A model generated the notes under the pieces. It ran no database searches, was not told the DNA's origin, and worked only from the letters and a program-made list of their open reading frames with translations. A stretch of 64,000 nucleotides of DNA from JANPPS01 sp965246835 (lineage in GTDB: Bacteria > Pseudomonadota > Alphaproteobacteria > Acetobacterales > Acetobacteraceae), in NCBI GenBank assembly GCA_965246835.1, contig CBDFFQ010000001.1, forward strand, positions 2,418,001 through 2,482,000, in the 5' to 3' direction. A program made the position numbers and the translations under genes. Below, piece by piece: positions 26,348 through 34,022 of the stretch. How positions within the stretch are numbered: position 1 is the first letter of the stretch; the number at the start of each line of letters is the position of its first letter.

Positions 26348-26695
26348 TCAGGCTTTGGAGGCTTCGAGAGCGTAGGTGCAGCGTGGCGTGATGTAGGTTC
26401 CGGTGGCGCGGGTTGGCGTCCATTGGCCGCTCAGGCGCGTGACATATGGCTTCTTGTCGGCGCCGATGACGGTCCGTTCGGCCGTGACTTCGCCGGATGC
26501 CGAGGCGATGCCCTTGAGATTCCAGGTGCCCTCGCCCGGCGTGAATAAAGCGGTTCCGTTCGTCAACACGAGGGAGGCTCGTGTGGGAGTGCAGGCGGCC
26601 GATGGTTTGATGGGCGTAAGTGGACCGGTGTAGCGAGCCGCTGGTGTTGCGGACGAGCAGGCCACAATCGGGATAAGGAAATAGAGCGGTCGCAT
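26348..26695 (-). CDS. small putative lipoprotein
   Basis: 115 aa from ATG 26695. The N-terminus MRPLYFLIPIVACSSATPAA is a short hydrophobic signal with Cys in the lipobox-like context IVAC-S. The mature part contains four cysteines or fewer and a beta-rich core (GEGTWNLKGIASASGEVTAE, YVTRLSGQWTPTRATGTYIT). No domain is assigned. The ATG at 26728 would lengthen the n-region. Convergent with the Pro-rich protein gene. Confidence 0.6.
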   Translation of the reverse strand: MRPLYFLIPIVACSSATPAARYTGPLTPIKPSAACTPTRASLVLTNGTALFTPGEGTWNLKGIASASGEVTAERTVIGADKKPYVTRLSGQWTPTRATGTYITPRCTYALEASKA

Positions 26696-26737
26696 ACTCG
26701 ACCGTAGCAGAAGTCGTCTGGCGGCCAAGGGTCGTGA

Positions 26738-27943
26738 TCAGACGGAGAAGGCCGTGCGGCCCTCGGCCTGACCGTTTGACAGGTAGTGGGCGAGAGGGTT
26801 GAGACCTGCGGCGCGAACGTCGGCATAGGTGGCGAGGTATTTGGCGGTGCTGAAGAGCGGTCCAGGGTTTCGACCCTCCCGCCATCCCGCGTTTTCGTAG
26901 TGGAGCAAAGGGTTCAAGCCAGCCCTTGCGACGTCTGGGTTTTGGGCGAGGTAGTATTTGGTGTCGAAGAACTGGTCTGGATCGAGGCCGCGCTGCCAGC
27001 CCGTCGTGTTGTAGCTGGCTGTGGCTTGTTGGGCGGCGGCGGTGCCGGTGGGAATGAGGGTTGCGCCGAGCTGGCGGTCGTAGAAGGCGGTCTGGACGAG
27101 GGGGTCTGCGGGGGCGGTTGGGCCGGAGAGGAAGGTCATGCGGCCTTCGAGCCGACCGGCGTTCTGGTAATGCACAAGAGAGTTCAGGCCGGCTGCGCGC
27201 ACGTCGGGATTGGCCGCAGTATATTTGGTGGCCGAGAAGATGAGGCTGGGATCGCGACCCTCGAGGGCACCGCTGGAGATGAAGTGGGCGAGCGGGTCGA
27301 AGCCCGCGGCTTTTACGTCGGGGTTTTGGGTCAGGTAGAAGCGGGCGTCGAACCAAGCGCCTGGGTTGCGGCCTTCGGCGAGGCCGGCGGTCTTCCAGTG
27401 GGTGAAGGCGTCGATACCGGCAGATTTCACATCTGAGTTCTGGGCATAGTAGTAGGCGCTGTCGAAGCCGGGTCCGGGGGGTGGGCCGGGGGTAAAGGCG
27501 ATACGGCCCTCGGCGCGGCCGAAGCCCAGGTAGTGCGAAAGGGGGTCGAGGTTGGCCGCCGCCACATCCTGGTATGCTGCGCGATAGTTCGCGAGGCTGA
27601 ATTGGGCGCTAGGGTTGCGGCCCTCTTTCCAGCCGCTCTGGGTATAGTGGACCAAAGGATTCAATCCGATTTCGGCGACGTCTGGATTGGTGGCCAGATA
27701 ATAGCGCGTATCGAAGACGGGATCTGGGCGCCTGCCTTCCCGCCAACCGGATGATTCGAACTGTAGAAGGGGGTTCACTCCGGCTGCGGCTACGTCTGGG
27801 TTGGTGCCCAAATAGTATTTGGTGTCGAAGAGGGCGCTGGGGTTGCGGCCCTCTTTCCAGCCGGCGTTGAGGTAGTGGAGGTAGGGGTCGGCTCCGGATG
27901 CTTTCACGTCGGGGTTGGTGGCGAGGTAATAGGCGGTGTCGAA
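26738..27943 (-). repeat. tandem 38-residue NPDV/EGR repeat region
   Basis: Nine clear repeats and one degenerate repeat at the C-terminus of the 1267-aa protein. The repeats form three blocks: units that start FDT/FDS/FDA and end EGRNP-type, each block closed by a unit that starts FS (FSLANY, FSATKY, FSTAKY) and ends EGR plus an aromatic pattern (IAF, MTF, TAF). Pro-rich linkers follow the first two closing units. Confidence 0.85.
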
Positions 27944-30541
27944 GAGGGGGTCCTGGACCGTGATTCGGGTGCCCGAGGGTAGGGATTCGAGGCGGATCGT
28001 GGTGCCGGGCTGTGGGGTGAGTTGCAGGCGGGCGGTGCCGATCGATACGACGTTGTTCGTGAGTGTGGCGGATTGGCCGGGGAGTTCGATGGTGTCGCCG
28101 GGTGCGATGGTATCGATCGTGGAGAAGCCGGTGAGACTTGAGAGGCGGAGCGTTTCGTTCGGCGCGGTGAAGGTTGCGCGGCCGCTGAAGCCGGCGAGGG
28201 AGGTGGTGCCGCCGGCGAGGATGAGTTGGCCGTTGCCCGAGAGAGTGCCGGAAATGGTGCCGCCGTAGGAGAGGATGGTGCCGGCGTTGGCGATCGAGCG
28301 ATCGATCAGGCCGTTCTGGAGCGTGAGGGTGGCACCAACGCCGATGAGGGTGCCGATGCCGGTTTGAGCCGTCGCGTTGCCGATGACGACCTGGCTGGAC
28401 GCGTCTGGTCGGAGGGCTGCACCGGACCAGACTGTAAGACTGCCCAAGCGTGCGACGGCACTGGCTTGGAGCGTGAGGGAGGCGATGCCGCCGCTGGTGA
28501 CCGCCGTGCCGCCGAGGGATGCGGTGCCGGCGACTGTGAGTTGGGAGGCGCGGACGGTGACAGTACCGCTGCTGCCGATGGTGGGGGCGAGCGTCAGGCC
28601 ATCGGCGCCGGTGCCGGCCGTTGCGGTGGCGCCCTGATCGATCAGCAGGGTGCCGGCGCCGCGAAGGCCGATAGCGAGGCCGTCCCCGCCGGTGTCGAGC
28701 GTTGAGTTCGGGCCGGTGATGGTGAGGTTGCCGGTGGTGCCTGGATCGATGCCGAGCTGGATGCTGGAGATGCCGGGGATGTGGGGGCCGGTGCTGCGGA
28801 GGGTGCTGCCTCCTTGGACCAGGACGGTGCCGAGACCGGCCGATCCGGTGCCGATTTGGATGAGGGTATCCGCACTGGCGATGCTGGCGGCATCGAGTGT
28901 GAGGCGGCCGTTGGCGCTTTGCCCGACGATCAGGTTGGCGCGGCTTCGCAGCGTGCTGCCGGCCTGGAGGGAGACGGTGCCGCTGCCGCCCGGGTTCTGA
29001 GTGGAGCCATCGCCGAGGATGACGTCGTTCTGGTTGGCGATGCCGCCGAGGAAGATTGCCGCACGGTCCAACAGGAGGTTTGCGCTCCCGGCGCGGCCGA
29101 GGCTGACCGTGCCGCGGGCGTCGAGGGTGGCGGCGCTGACGGAGATGGTGCTGGAGCCCGGCGTTGCTGCGAGGGAAAGGGCTGGGGTGGACCGATCGAG
29201 GGGCGTGGCGGTCAGGGTGGCGCCGTCAGAAAGGGACGTGGTGCCGGACGAGGTCAGAGTGTTTGTGGTCAGGGTGGTGCCGGCACCGGACAGCGTGAGG
29301 GTGCTGCCCGAGGCGGCGTTGACCGGGCCGGCGGCGTTGACTGCGGCTGAAGCGGTGAGGGCGAGGGAGCCGGAGAGGGCCAGGGTGCCGAGGGTGAGGC
29401 GGGTCGAGGCACCGTCGAGTTGGGCGGTGCCGGCGGAGAGCAGGTTGCCGATGGTAGCCTGCCCGCCGCTGCGGAGGGATAGAATGCTGGATGTGCCGAC
29501 TTGAAGGCTGTTCGGTCCGAGGTCGAGAAGGGCGGCGCTGCCGGTCACGGAGAGGGTTGCGGCGGCGGCGTCCGCTAGGCGGAGGACTGGATTCGACTGG
29601 AGGGCGGCGTTGCTGCGGAGGGTGCCGCCGGCCTGGATGTTGAGAGTGGAGCGGCCGGTGAGCTGGATGTCGGCATAGGTCGAGAGGAGGGCACCGGCGG
29701 CGACTGCGAGGGTGGCGGTGGGGAGCGTCGTGTCTGGTTGGCCGATCGTGAGGCGCCCGGTGCTGGCGAGGGTTGTGCCAGCGCCGGTGAGGGTAGTGGA
29801 ACCGGACAGGGTTGTGAGGCCAGAGACCTGAGCGGTGCCGCCGCTGCTGAAGGTGGCGGTGCCGGCGCTGAGGATGAGGTCTCGATCGAGGGTCAGGGCT
29901 GCACCGGCGGCGATGCTGATTTGGCCGTTGCCGCCTTGGCCGCTGCCGATGCGGAGAGTTCCGGTTGAGGGGCCGTCTGTGGTGGCGCGGATTTGCAACG
30001 AGGAGGGGCCGTAGAGGCCGAGTGCCGCGGAGGTTCCGGTGCCGATCGTTGCGGCGATCGCAGAGACCCGAGCACCGTTCGTGATGAGGAGGCTGGGAGC
30101 GACGACGGGCGGGGCGCCGGCGACAGTCGATGCGACGCCCACCAGGAGGGCACCGGCGGCATCCAGGGTCGCGTTGTCTATGGTAGTGGCGCCGTTCAAC
30201 AGGGCTGCGGTTGGCAGGGTTCCGGCGGTGGTCGAAGGACGTCCGAGGAGGGTGATGGCGGCGCCTGCAGACATGACGAGGCCGGTGGAGGTGGTGATTT
30301 GCCGGGCTGTCAGGGGAAGGGCGAGGGTCCATGCCGCGGCGCCTGGCGTCGCTTGGGCGGTGAGTTGGTCGATATAGGCCGGCCCGGCTGTTCCTTGGGT
30401 CAGGATCTGACCGGGTCCGTTCAGGATGGCGGTATCGTTGTAGCCTGGCGCCTCGGTTGCAGGGATCTGGCTGGGCTCGTTGCGCCAAGATGATGCCAGG
30501 TTGAAGACGCCGATGCCGACGCGCCAGGAGTATGTCGACAT
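26738..30541 (-). CDS. large secreted beta-helix protein with C-terminal NPDV repeats
   Basis: 1267 aa without a signal peptide. Residues 1-60 (MSTYSWRVGIGVFNLASSWR and YNDTAILNGPGQ) form the same kind of N-terminal module as the 7292-8725 protein. Residues 60-800 are Gly/Ala/Thr/Ser-rich with recurrent TLxxGSTL and LRSTG-type turns, as in autotransporter-associated beta-helices. Residues 867-1267 carry about ten repeats of 38 residues built on FDxxYYLAxNPDVxxAG and HYxxxGWxEGRNP. No autotransporter barrel is seen, so type I secretion is the likelier route. Probable adhesin or matrix protein. Confidence 0.8.
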   Translation of the reverse strand: MSTYSWRVGIGVFNLASSWRNEPSQIPATEAPGYNDTAILNGPGQILTQGTAGPAYIDQLTAQATPGAAAWTLALPLTARQITTSTGLVMSAGAAITLLGRPSTTAGTLPTAALLNGATTIDNATLDAAGALLVGVASTVAGAPPVVAPSLLITNGARVSAIAATIGTGTSAALGLYGPSSLQIRATTDGPSTGTLRIGSGQGGNGQISIAAGAALTLDRDLILSAGTATFSSGGTAQVSGLTTLSGSTTLTGAGTTLASTGRLTIGQPDTTLPTATLAVAAGALLSTYADIQLTGRSTLNIQAGGTLRSNAALQSNPVLRLADAAAATLSVTGSAALLDLGPNSLQVGTSSILSLRSGGQATIGNLLSAGTAQLDGASTRLTLGTLALSGSLALTASAAVNAAGPVNAASGSTLTLSGAGTTLTTNTLTSSGTTSLSDGATLTATPLDRSTPALSLAATPGSSTISVSAATLDARGTVSLGRAGSANLLLDRAAIFLGGIANQNDVILGDGSTQNPGGSGTVSLQAGSTLRSRANLIVGQSANGRLTLDAASIASADTLIQIGTGSAGLGTVLVQGGSTLRSTGPHIPGISSIQLGIDPGTTGNLTITGPNSTLDTGGDGLAIGLRGAGTLLIDQGATATAGTGADGLTLAPTIGSSGTVTVRASQLTVAGTASLGGTAVTSGGIASLTLQASAVARLGSLTVWSGAALRPDASSQVVIGNATAQTGIGTLIGVGATLTLQNGLIDRSIANAGTILSYGGTISGTLSGNGQLILAGGTTSLAGFSGRATFTAPNETLRLSSLTGFSTIDTIAPGDTIELPGQSATLTNNVVSIGTARLQLTPQPGTTIRLESLPSGTRITVQDPLFDTAYYLATNPDVKASGADPYLHYLNAGWKEGRNPSALFDTKYYLGTNPDVAAAGVNPLLQFESSGWREGRRPDPVFDTRYYLATNPDVAEIGLNPLVHYTQSGWKEGRNPSAQFSLANYRAAYQDVAAANLDPLSHYLGFGRAEGRIAFTPGPPPGPGFDSAYYYAQNSDVKSAGIDAFTHWKTAGLAEGRNPGAWFDARFYLTQNPDVKAAGFDPLAHFISSGALEGRDPSLIFSATKYTAANPDVRAAGLNSLVHYQNAGRLEGRMTFLSGPTAPADPLVQTAFYDRQLGATLIPTGTAAAQQATASYNTTGWQRGLDPDQFFDTKYYLAQNPDVARAGLNPLLHYENAGWREGRNPGPLFSTAKYLATYADVRAAGLNPLAHYLSNGQAEGRTAFSV

Positions 30542-30729
30542 TTTGCCGAGCTCTTCCGTGAGTAAGGCGTCACTGTTGCGGGACTACCATGGCGCGCAAG
30601 CCTTAAAATGTTGGGATGCGGCGGAACAGTGTAATCCCGTCGATAGTTCTCGCAATTGTGATGGCGGAAGCTTTGTAGGTTGTGGGTTGGGTGAGCTCAT
30701 GTCCTTGAGCAGGTATTTTTTCCTGGTGA

Positions 30730-31026
30730 ATGACAGGGGTTTTTGATAGCTTTATGGGCACGATGGGATTGTTGCGGGAGGGTTGGTTGGGGGGTTTGGG
30801 GGCGAGCAGGGCGCGGGTGAGCCCGCTCGATGTGATGCTGACGGTTATGGAGCGCAAATGGCAGGACGGGGACTGGGATGGGGCGGTGCAGCTGGCGAAG
30901 GCCGCGGCGCCATACGTGCATCCGCGGGCGGCGATGCGGCCGGCATCGGAGCCAGCGGGGATGAGCGATGCCGAGCTTGACGAACACGAGGGCGGAGAGG
31001 GCACTGAGGGTACGGATCCGGGGTAG
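30730..31026 (+). CDS. terminase small-subunit-like protein
   Basis: 98 aa. The core LDVMLTVMERKWQDGDWDGA and AKAAAPYVHPRAAMR matches the C-terminal part of many small terminase or terminase-associated phage proteins. The acidic tail DELDEHEGGEG-type sequence overlaps the start of the large terminase by 59 bases. A small terminase recognises the packaging site and regulates the large subunit. The DNA-binding N-terminus usual in this family is short here, so it could be only a fragment of one. Confidence 0.65.
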   Translation: MTGVFDSFMGTMGLLREGWLGGLGASRARVSPLDVMLTVMERKWQDGDWDGAVQLAKAAAPYVHPRAAMRPASEPAGMSDAELDEHEGGEGTEGTDPG

Positions 31027-32350
31027 TCTGACGGAATGGGCCGTGCATGCCCTGGCGCCGCAGGGGCAGGTGCCGGCGGCACATCACCGGGTGATGATCG
31101 ATGCACTGACGGCCGTGGCGGATGGCGAGTGCGACCGGTTGATGCTGTTGCTTCCGCCGGGGTCGGCGAAATCGACCTATGCGAGTCTTTTGTTTCCACC
31201 TTGGTTCTTGGCGCGGGAGCCTGGATCGGAGGTCATTGCAGTGTCGCACACGGCGGCGCTTGCGGAAGGATTTGGGCGTGGCGTGCGTGATCTGATCCGT
31301 GAGCATGGGCCGCGGCTGGGCGTCCGGCTTTCCAGAGCGAGCCGGGCGGCGGGGCGGTTCGGTGTTGTGGGTGGGGGTGGTTATTTTGCCACGGGTGTGC
31401 AGGGCGCCGTGACGGGGCGGCGCGCGGACCTGTTGCTGATCGACGATCCGGTGCGGAGCCAGGCCGAGGCGGAGAGTGCGGTCATGCGGTCGCGGGTTTG
31501 GGCCTGGTACCGTTCCGACTTGATGACTCGCTTGCGCCCGGGGGGCCGGATTGTTTTGGTGATGACGCGGTGGCATCCCGACGATCTTGGCGGGCGTCTT
31601 TTGGCGGGTGGTGAGAGTTGGCGCGTAATCCGGCTTCCTGCGCTGGCGGAGGCTGGTTGCGATCTGCTTGGACGGGCTGAGGGCGAGGCGCTTTGGCCGG
31701 CGTGGGAGGATGCGGCAGCGCTGCGCCGGAAGCGGTTGGCGTTAGGCGACCGGGCATTCGAGGCTTTGTTCCAGCAGAACCCGCGGGTTGGCGGGGCAAG
31801 CCTGTTTCGCGTGTCGCAGATCCCGGTGGGTGATTGCTTGCTTCCCGGGAGAGCGGTGAGGGCGTGGGATCTGGCGGCGAGCATGGCTGGGGACTGGACG
31901 GTCGGCGTTTTGTTGGTGGGCGGGGAGGGGGTGTTCCAGGTGGCCGACGTTGTGCGGTTTCGTGGTGGGCCTGAGGTGGTTGTCAGTGGAATCCTGGAGA
32001 CGGCGGCCAAAGATGGGCGGCGAGTCACGATCGGATTACCGCAAGATCCTGGGCAGGCTGGGCGGGCGCAGGTTGCGTTCTTGACGGGGCGCTTGGCGGG
32101 ATTTCGCGTGGTGAGTGGTCAAGAGAGCGGGGCGAAGGCGGTGCGTGCCATGCCCGTCGCGAGCCAAATCAATGCGGGCAACCTATCGCTGCTTCGAGGG
32201 GGGTGGAACGGCGCGTTCCTGGAGGAACTGGCAGATTTTCCTGGTGGAGCGAAGGATGACCAAGTGGACGCGCTATCCCGTGCCTTTGGCGTTCTGACTG
32301 AGGTGCCGGGCCGCGCTCGGGTTGGTTCAATCGGATGGTCAACGCGATAA
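30968..32350 (+). CDS. phage terminase large subunit
   Basis: 460 aa. ATPase domain: Walker A-like LLLPPGSAKSTYASLLFPPW, then GRRADLLLIDDPVRSQAEAE as Walker B with DD, and coupling motif IVLVMTRWHPDDLGGRL. The nuclease domain opens with RAWDLAASMAGDWTVGVLL (RNase H-like first Asp), with later acidic residues at FPGGAKDDQVDALSRAF. It would package DNA into proheads and cut it. The length is normal and no defect is seen. It is preceded by an overlapping small gene and followed by the nuclease-immunity cargo instead of the portal. Confidence 0.93.
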   Translation: MPSLTNTRAERALRVRIRGSLTEWAVHALAPQGQVPAAHHRVMIDALTAVADGECDRLMLLLPPGSAKSTYASLLFPPWFLAREPGSEVIAVSHTAALAEGFGRGVRDLIREHGPRLGVRLSRASRAAGRFGVVGGGGYFATGVQGAVTGRRADLLLIDDPVRSQAEAESAVMRSRVWAWYRSDLMTRLRPGGRIVLVMTRWHPDDLGGRLLAGGESWRVIRLPALAEAGCDLLGRAEGEALWPAWEDAAALRRKRLALGDRAFEALFQQNPRVGGASLFRVSQIPVGDCLLPGRAVRAWDLAASMAGDWTVGVLLVGGEGVFQVADVVRFRGGPEVVVSGILETAAKDGRRVTIGLPQDPGQAGRAQVAFLTGRLAGFRVVSGQESGAKAVRAMPVASQINAGNLSLLRGGWNGAFLEELADFPGGAKDDQVDALSRAFGVLTEVPGRARVGSIGWSTR

Positions 32351-32393
32351 AGCATCGCTGGGGAGGTCGATTGACGTTTCATTCACGTAATAC

Positions 32394-32427
32394 CGTCGAT
32401 TCTATCGAATGTTGACAAAGATCGACG
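32394..32427 (+). promoter_or_regulatory. dyad around a TTGACA box upstream of the nuclease-immunity pair
   Basis: Arms cgtcgat (32394-32400) and atcgacg (32421-32427) form an inverted repeat spanning a consensus-like TTGACA at 32412-32417. A promoter with an operator is suggested. No convincing -10 hexamer is visible at the right distance, so this is tentative. Confidence 0.35.
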
Positions 32428-32544
32428 ATAGATTGCAGCGGTCTGGGTTGTGTTTTGTGTCAAAGCTCTCGTGAGACGGGCAGCCACAATGGTTGTGCTC
32501 GCACCGACGTCAGCGCGCGTCGGTTGAAAAGAGGGCTTGGCGAG

Positions 32545-33225
32545 ATGGGTCGGGGTACGATCGAAGTTGCCGAATGTTCGGTAGTCGGTAGTTGGTCCGG
32601 AGGGGGCCGGGTTGGGGTGTCCCCGGCGGGGGACATCTTCGACGGCCCCTTGGGGCAGCCGAACGGGCTGGATCGTCGTCCGCCGGGTTGGGTCAGGGGA
32701 GGTCGTGCCCGAGGGGAGTATGATCGCGGCCTTCCGGAGCGTCTTCGGGTGGCTGTGAGGCGGGCGCTGCGTCAGGCTGGTACTCTCAGCCCCATGAGCT
32801 ACTCGTCCGATCCGTTGACGGCGTGGGGCATTCCGGATGGCGCGCGGTTTGATGTGCATCATGTCGTGGCGGCGGCGCTCGAGCGGGCGGCGGCGTCTCG
32901 GTTGTTGTTGCAGCGTTGGGAGGTCGAATTGCATGGGACGTCCAACGCGGCCATCCTTCCGCGCAGCTATCATCAGCGGAAGGGCTTGCACCGGTCGGCG
33001 TCGTTGGATTGGGTGAACACCCGTTTGCTGGCTGCGGACGGTGCTGCGCAGGCCATACAGTCGAGAGGGTCGGGAAGCCGCGACGAAAATTCAGTTCGGG
33101 CGCGTCGCATATTCGTAAAAATGTTGCAAAAATTGGGAGATCACCTAGTGGAGGCGTCGGGTGATGCGGTGGCGATCGCCCTGCAAGTGGTATTGCGGCA
33201 GAGCGACTGCGAACCGCATGGCTAG
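32545..33225 (+). CDS. AHH/HNH-type nuclease (putative toxin)
   Basis: 226 aa from ATG 32545; a TTG at 32455 in the same frame has no ribosome site. The C-terminal half (residues about 95-205) has the AHH nuclease pattern: FDVHHVVAAALERAA with the paired His 105-106, LLLQRWEVELHGTSNAAILP with Asn 134, and QRKGLHRSASLDWVNTRL with His 149. AHH is a polymorphic-toxin member of the HNH/Endo VII superfamily that cleaves nucleic acid. The N-terminal 90 residues match no known trafficking domain. The immunity-like gene follows after 23 bases. A packaging-linked HNH role is the alternative. Confidence 0.65.
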   Translation: MGRGTIEVAECSVVGSWSGGGRVGVSPAGDIFDGPLGQPNGLDRRPPGWVRGGRARGEYDRGLPERLRVAVRRALRQAGTLSPMSYSSDPLTAWGIPDGARFDVHHVVAAALERAAASRLLLQRWEVELHGTSNAAILPRSYHQRKGLHRSASLDWVNTRLLAADGAAQAIQSRGSGSRDENSVRARRIFVKMLQKLGDHLVEASGDAVAIALQVVLRQSDCEPHG

Positions 33226-33248
33226 TTTCGGGAGGAAGAACGCAGGGG

Positions 33249-33923
33249 ATGCGGGTGTATCTGCTTCGCGGCGACCGTGACTACCACTGGCTGCGGCCGG
33301 ATGACAGGTTCGACTGGTCAGGATTGAGCGGCGTTCGCTGGGTGGGGCCTCATGCGTGGCCGGAGCCTTCGTTGGCGCGTTTCGGCGACGACCGGGATGT
33401 CGATTTGCTGGCGGTGGATGCATTTCCGGTGAATGGATTGATGGATGGCCCGATCTTGAGCGGGCGAGCGGTCGCGGCGTTAGGGTCATTGCTGCGGCCG
33501 GCGGGTGAGCTGCTTCCGGTGCTGGTGGAGGGGCGCCGGCATTGGTGGTTCAATTCGCTGGTGCAGGTGGACGCGCTGGCGGGTGAGACGTTCGGCGACG
33601 GGGCCGAATGGGTCGACGATGGTGAGATGCGTTTCCTACTGTCGGCGCGTCAGCTTTGGTTTCGGGCGGATCGGGTTGCGACGGCTGCGGCGGTATTCCG
33701 GGTTCCGGAGCTGCCGGCTGGTTATCTTTTTGCACGCGATGCGGTTCTGGAGGCTGCGTCCGACCTCATCGGGCTGCGGTTGGACTTGGTCTGGAGCGAG
33801 GCGAATGGGGCGGTTCCGGTTGCGCCAGGCTTAGGTGCCAGGGCCGAGCCTGATGAGGACGCCGATGTGATCCTTGCGAAGCGGGCCCGAGCCCGGGCGC
33901 TCCTTTCCAAACGGGATTGCTAA
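33249..33923 (+). CDS. Imm11/DUF1629-like immunity protein
   Basis: 224 aa. The pattern is that of the Imm11 (MXAN_0049, DUF1629) family: MRVYLLRGDRDYHWLRPDDR, LPVLVEGRRHWWFNSLVQVD, MRFLLSARQLWFRADRVATA, FRVPELPAGYLFARDAVLEA and GLRLDLVWSEANG. These proteins neutralise polymorphic toxins. A gggagga ribosome site lies about 12 bases before the ATG. The gene sits 23 bases after the AHH nuclease, in the order toxin then immunity. It is not a normal phage morphogenesis gene. The assignment rests on recognised pattern, not on a search. Confidence 0.68.
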   Translation: MRVYLLRGDRDYHWLRPDDRFDWSGLSGVRWVGPHAWPEPSLARFGDDRDVDLLAVDAFPVNGLMDGPILSGRAVAALGSLLRPAGELLPVLVEGRRHWWFNSLVQVDALAGETFGDGAEWVDDGEMRFLLSARQLWFRADRVATAAAVFRVPELPAGYLFARDAVLEAASDLIGLRLDLVWSEANGAVPVAPGLGARAEPDEDADVILAKRARARALLSKRDC

Positions 33924-33952
33924 GAACGGCGCGACCCAGAAGTCAGGACGTG

Positions 33953-33999
33953 ATAGGAAAAATTGCTTGCACGACTGCCCCGGTAAGTGGATACCTTAG
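33953..33999 (+). other. ATAGGAAAA box with 10-codon mini-ORF (element A)
   Basis: ATAGGAAAA at 33953-33961 is followed after 5 bases by TTG 33967, which opens LHDCPGKWIP-stop (first residue would be Met), ending at 33999. It is partly alike in sequence and spacing to element B at 35771. It lies 23 bases before the portal ATG. The same bases could be read as a promoter: TTGCAC, 17 bases, GATACC. Confidence 0.45.
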
Positions 34000-34022
34000 A
34001 TCCAAGATACCGGTGAGGTGAC

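Noticed and set aside
26738..27943. CRISPR-like regular repeats
   Set aside because: The repeats are in-frame protein repeats with variable DNA sequence and no constant direct repeat or spacers.
30542..30729. Possible attL or tRNA-end integration site left of the terminase
   Set aside because: No tRNA-like fold and no direct repeat matching the right side could be found by eye.
32412..32445. Clean sigma-70 promoter at TTGACA
   Set aside because: No acceptable -10 hexamer at 16-18 bases; kept only as a tentative dyad site.
32455..32544. TTG start extending the AHH nuclease by 30 residues
   Set aside because: No ribosome site upstream and the added sequence has no recognisable pattern.
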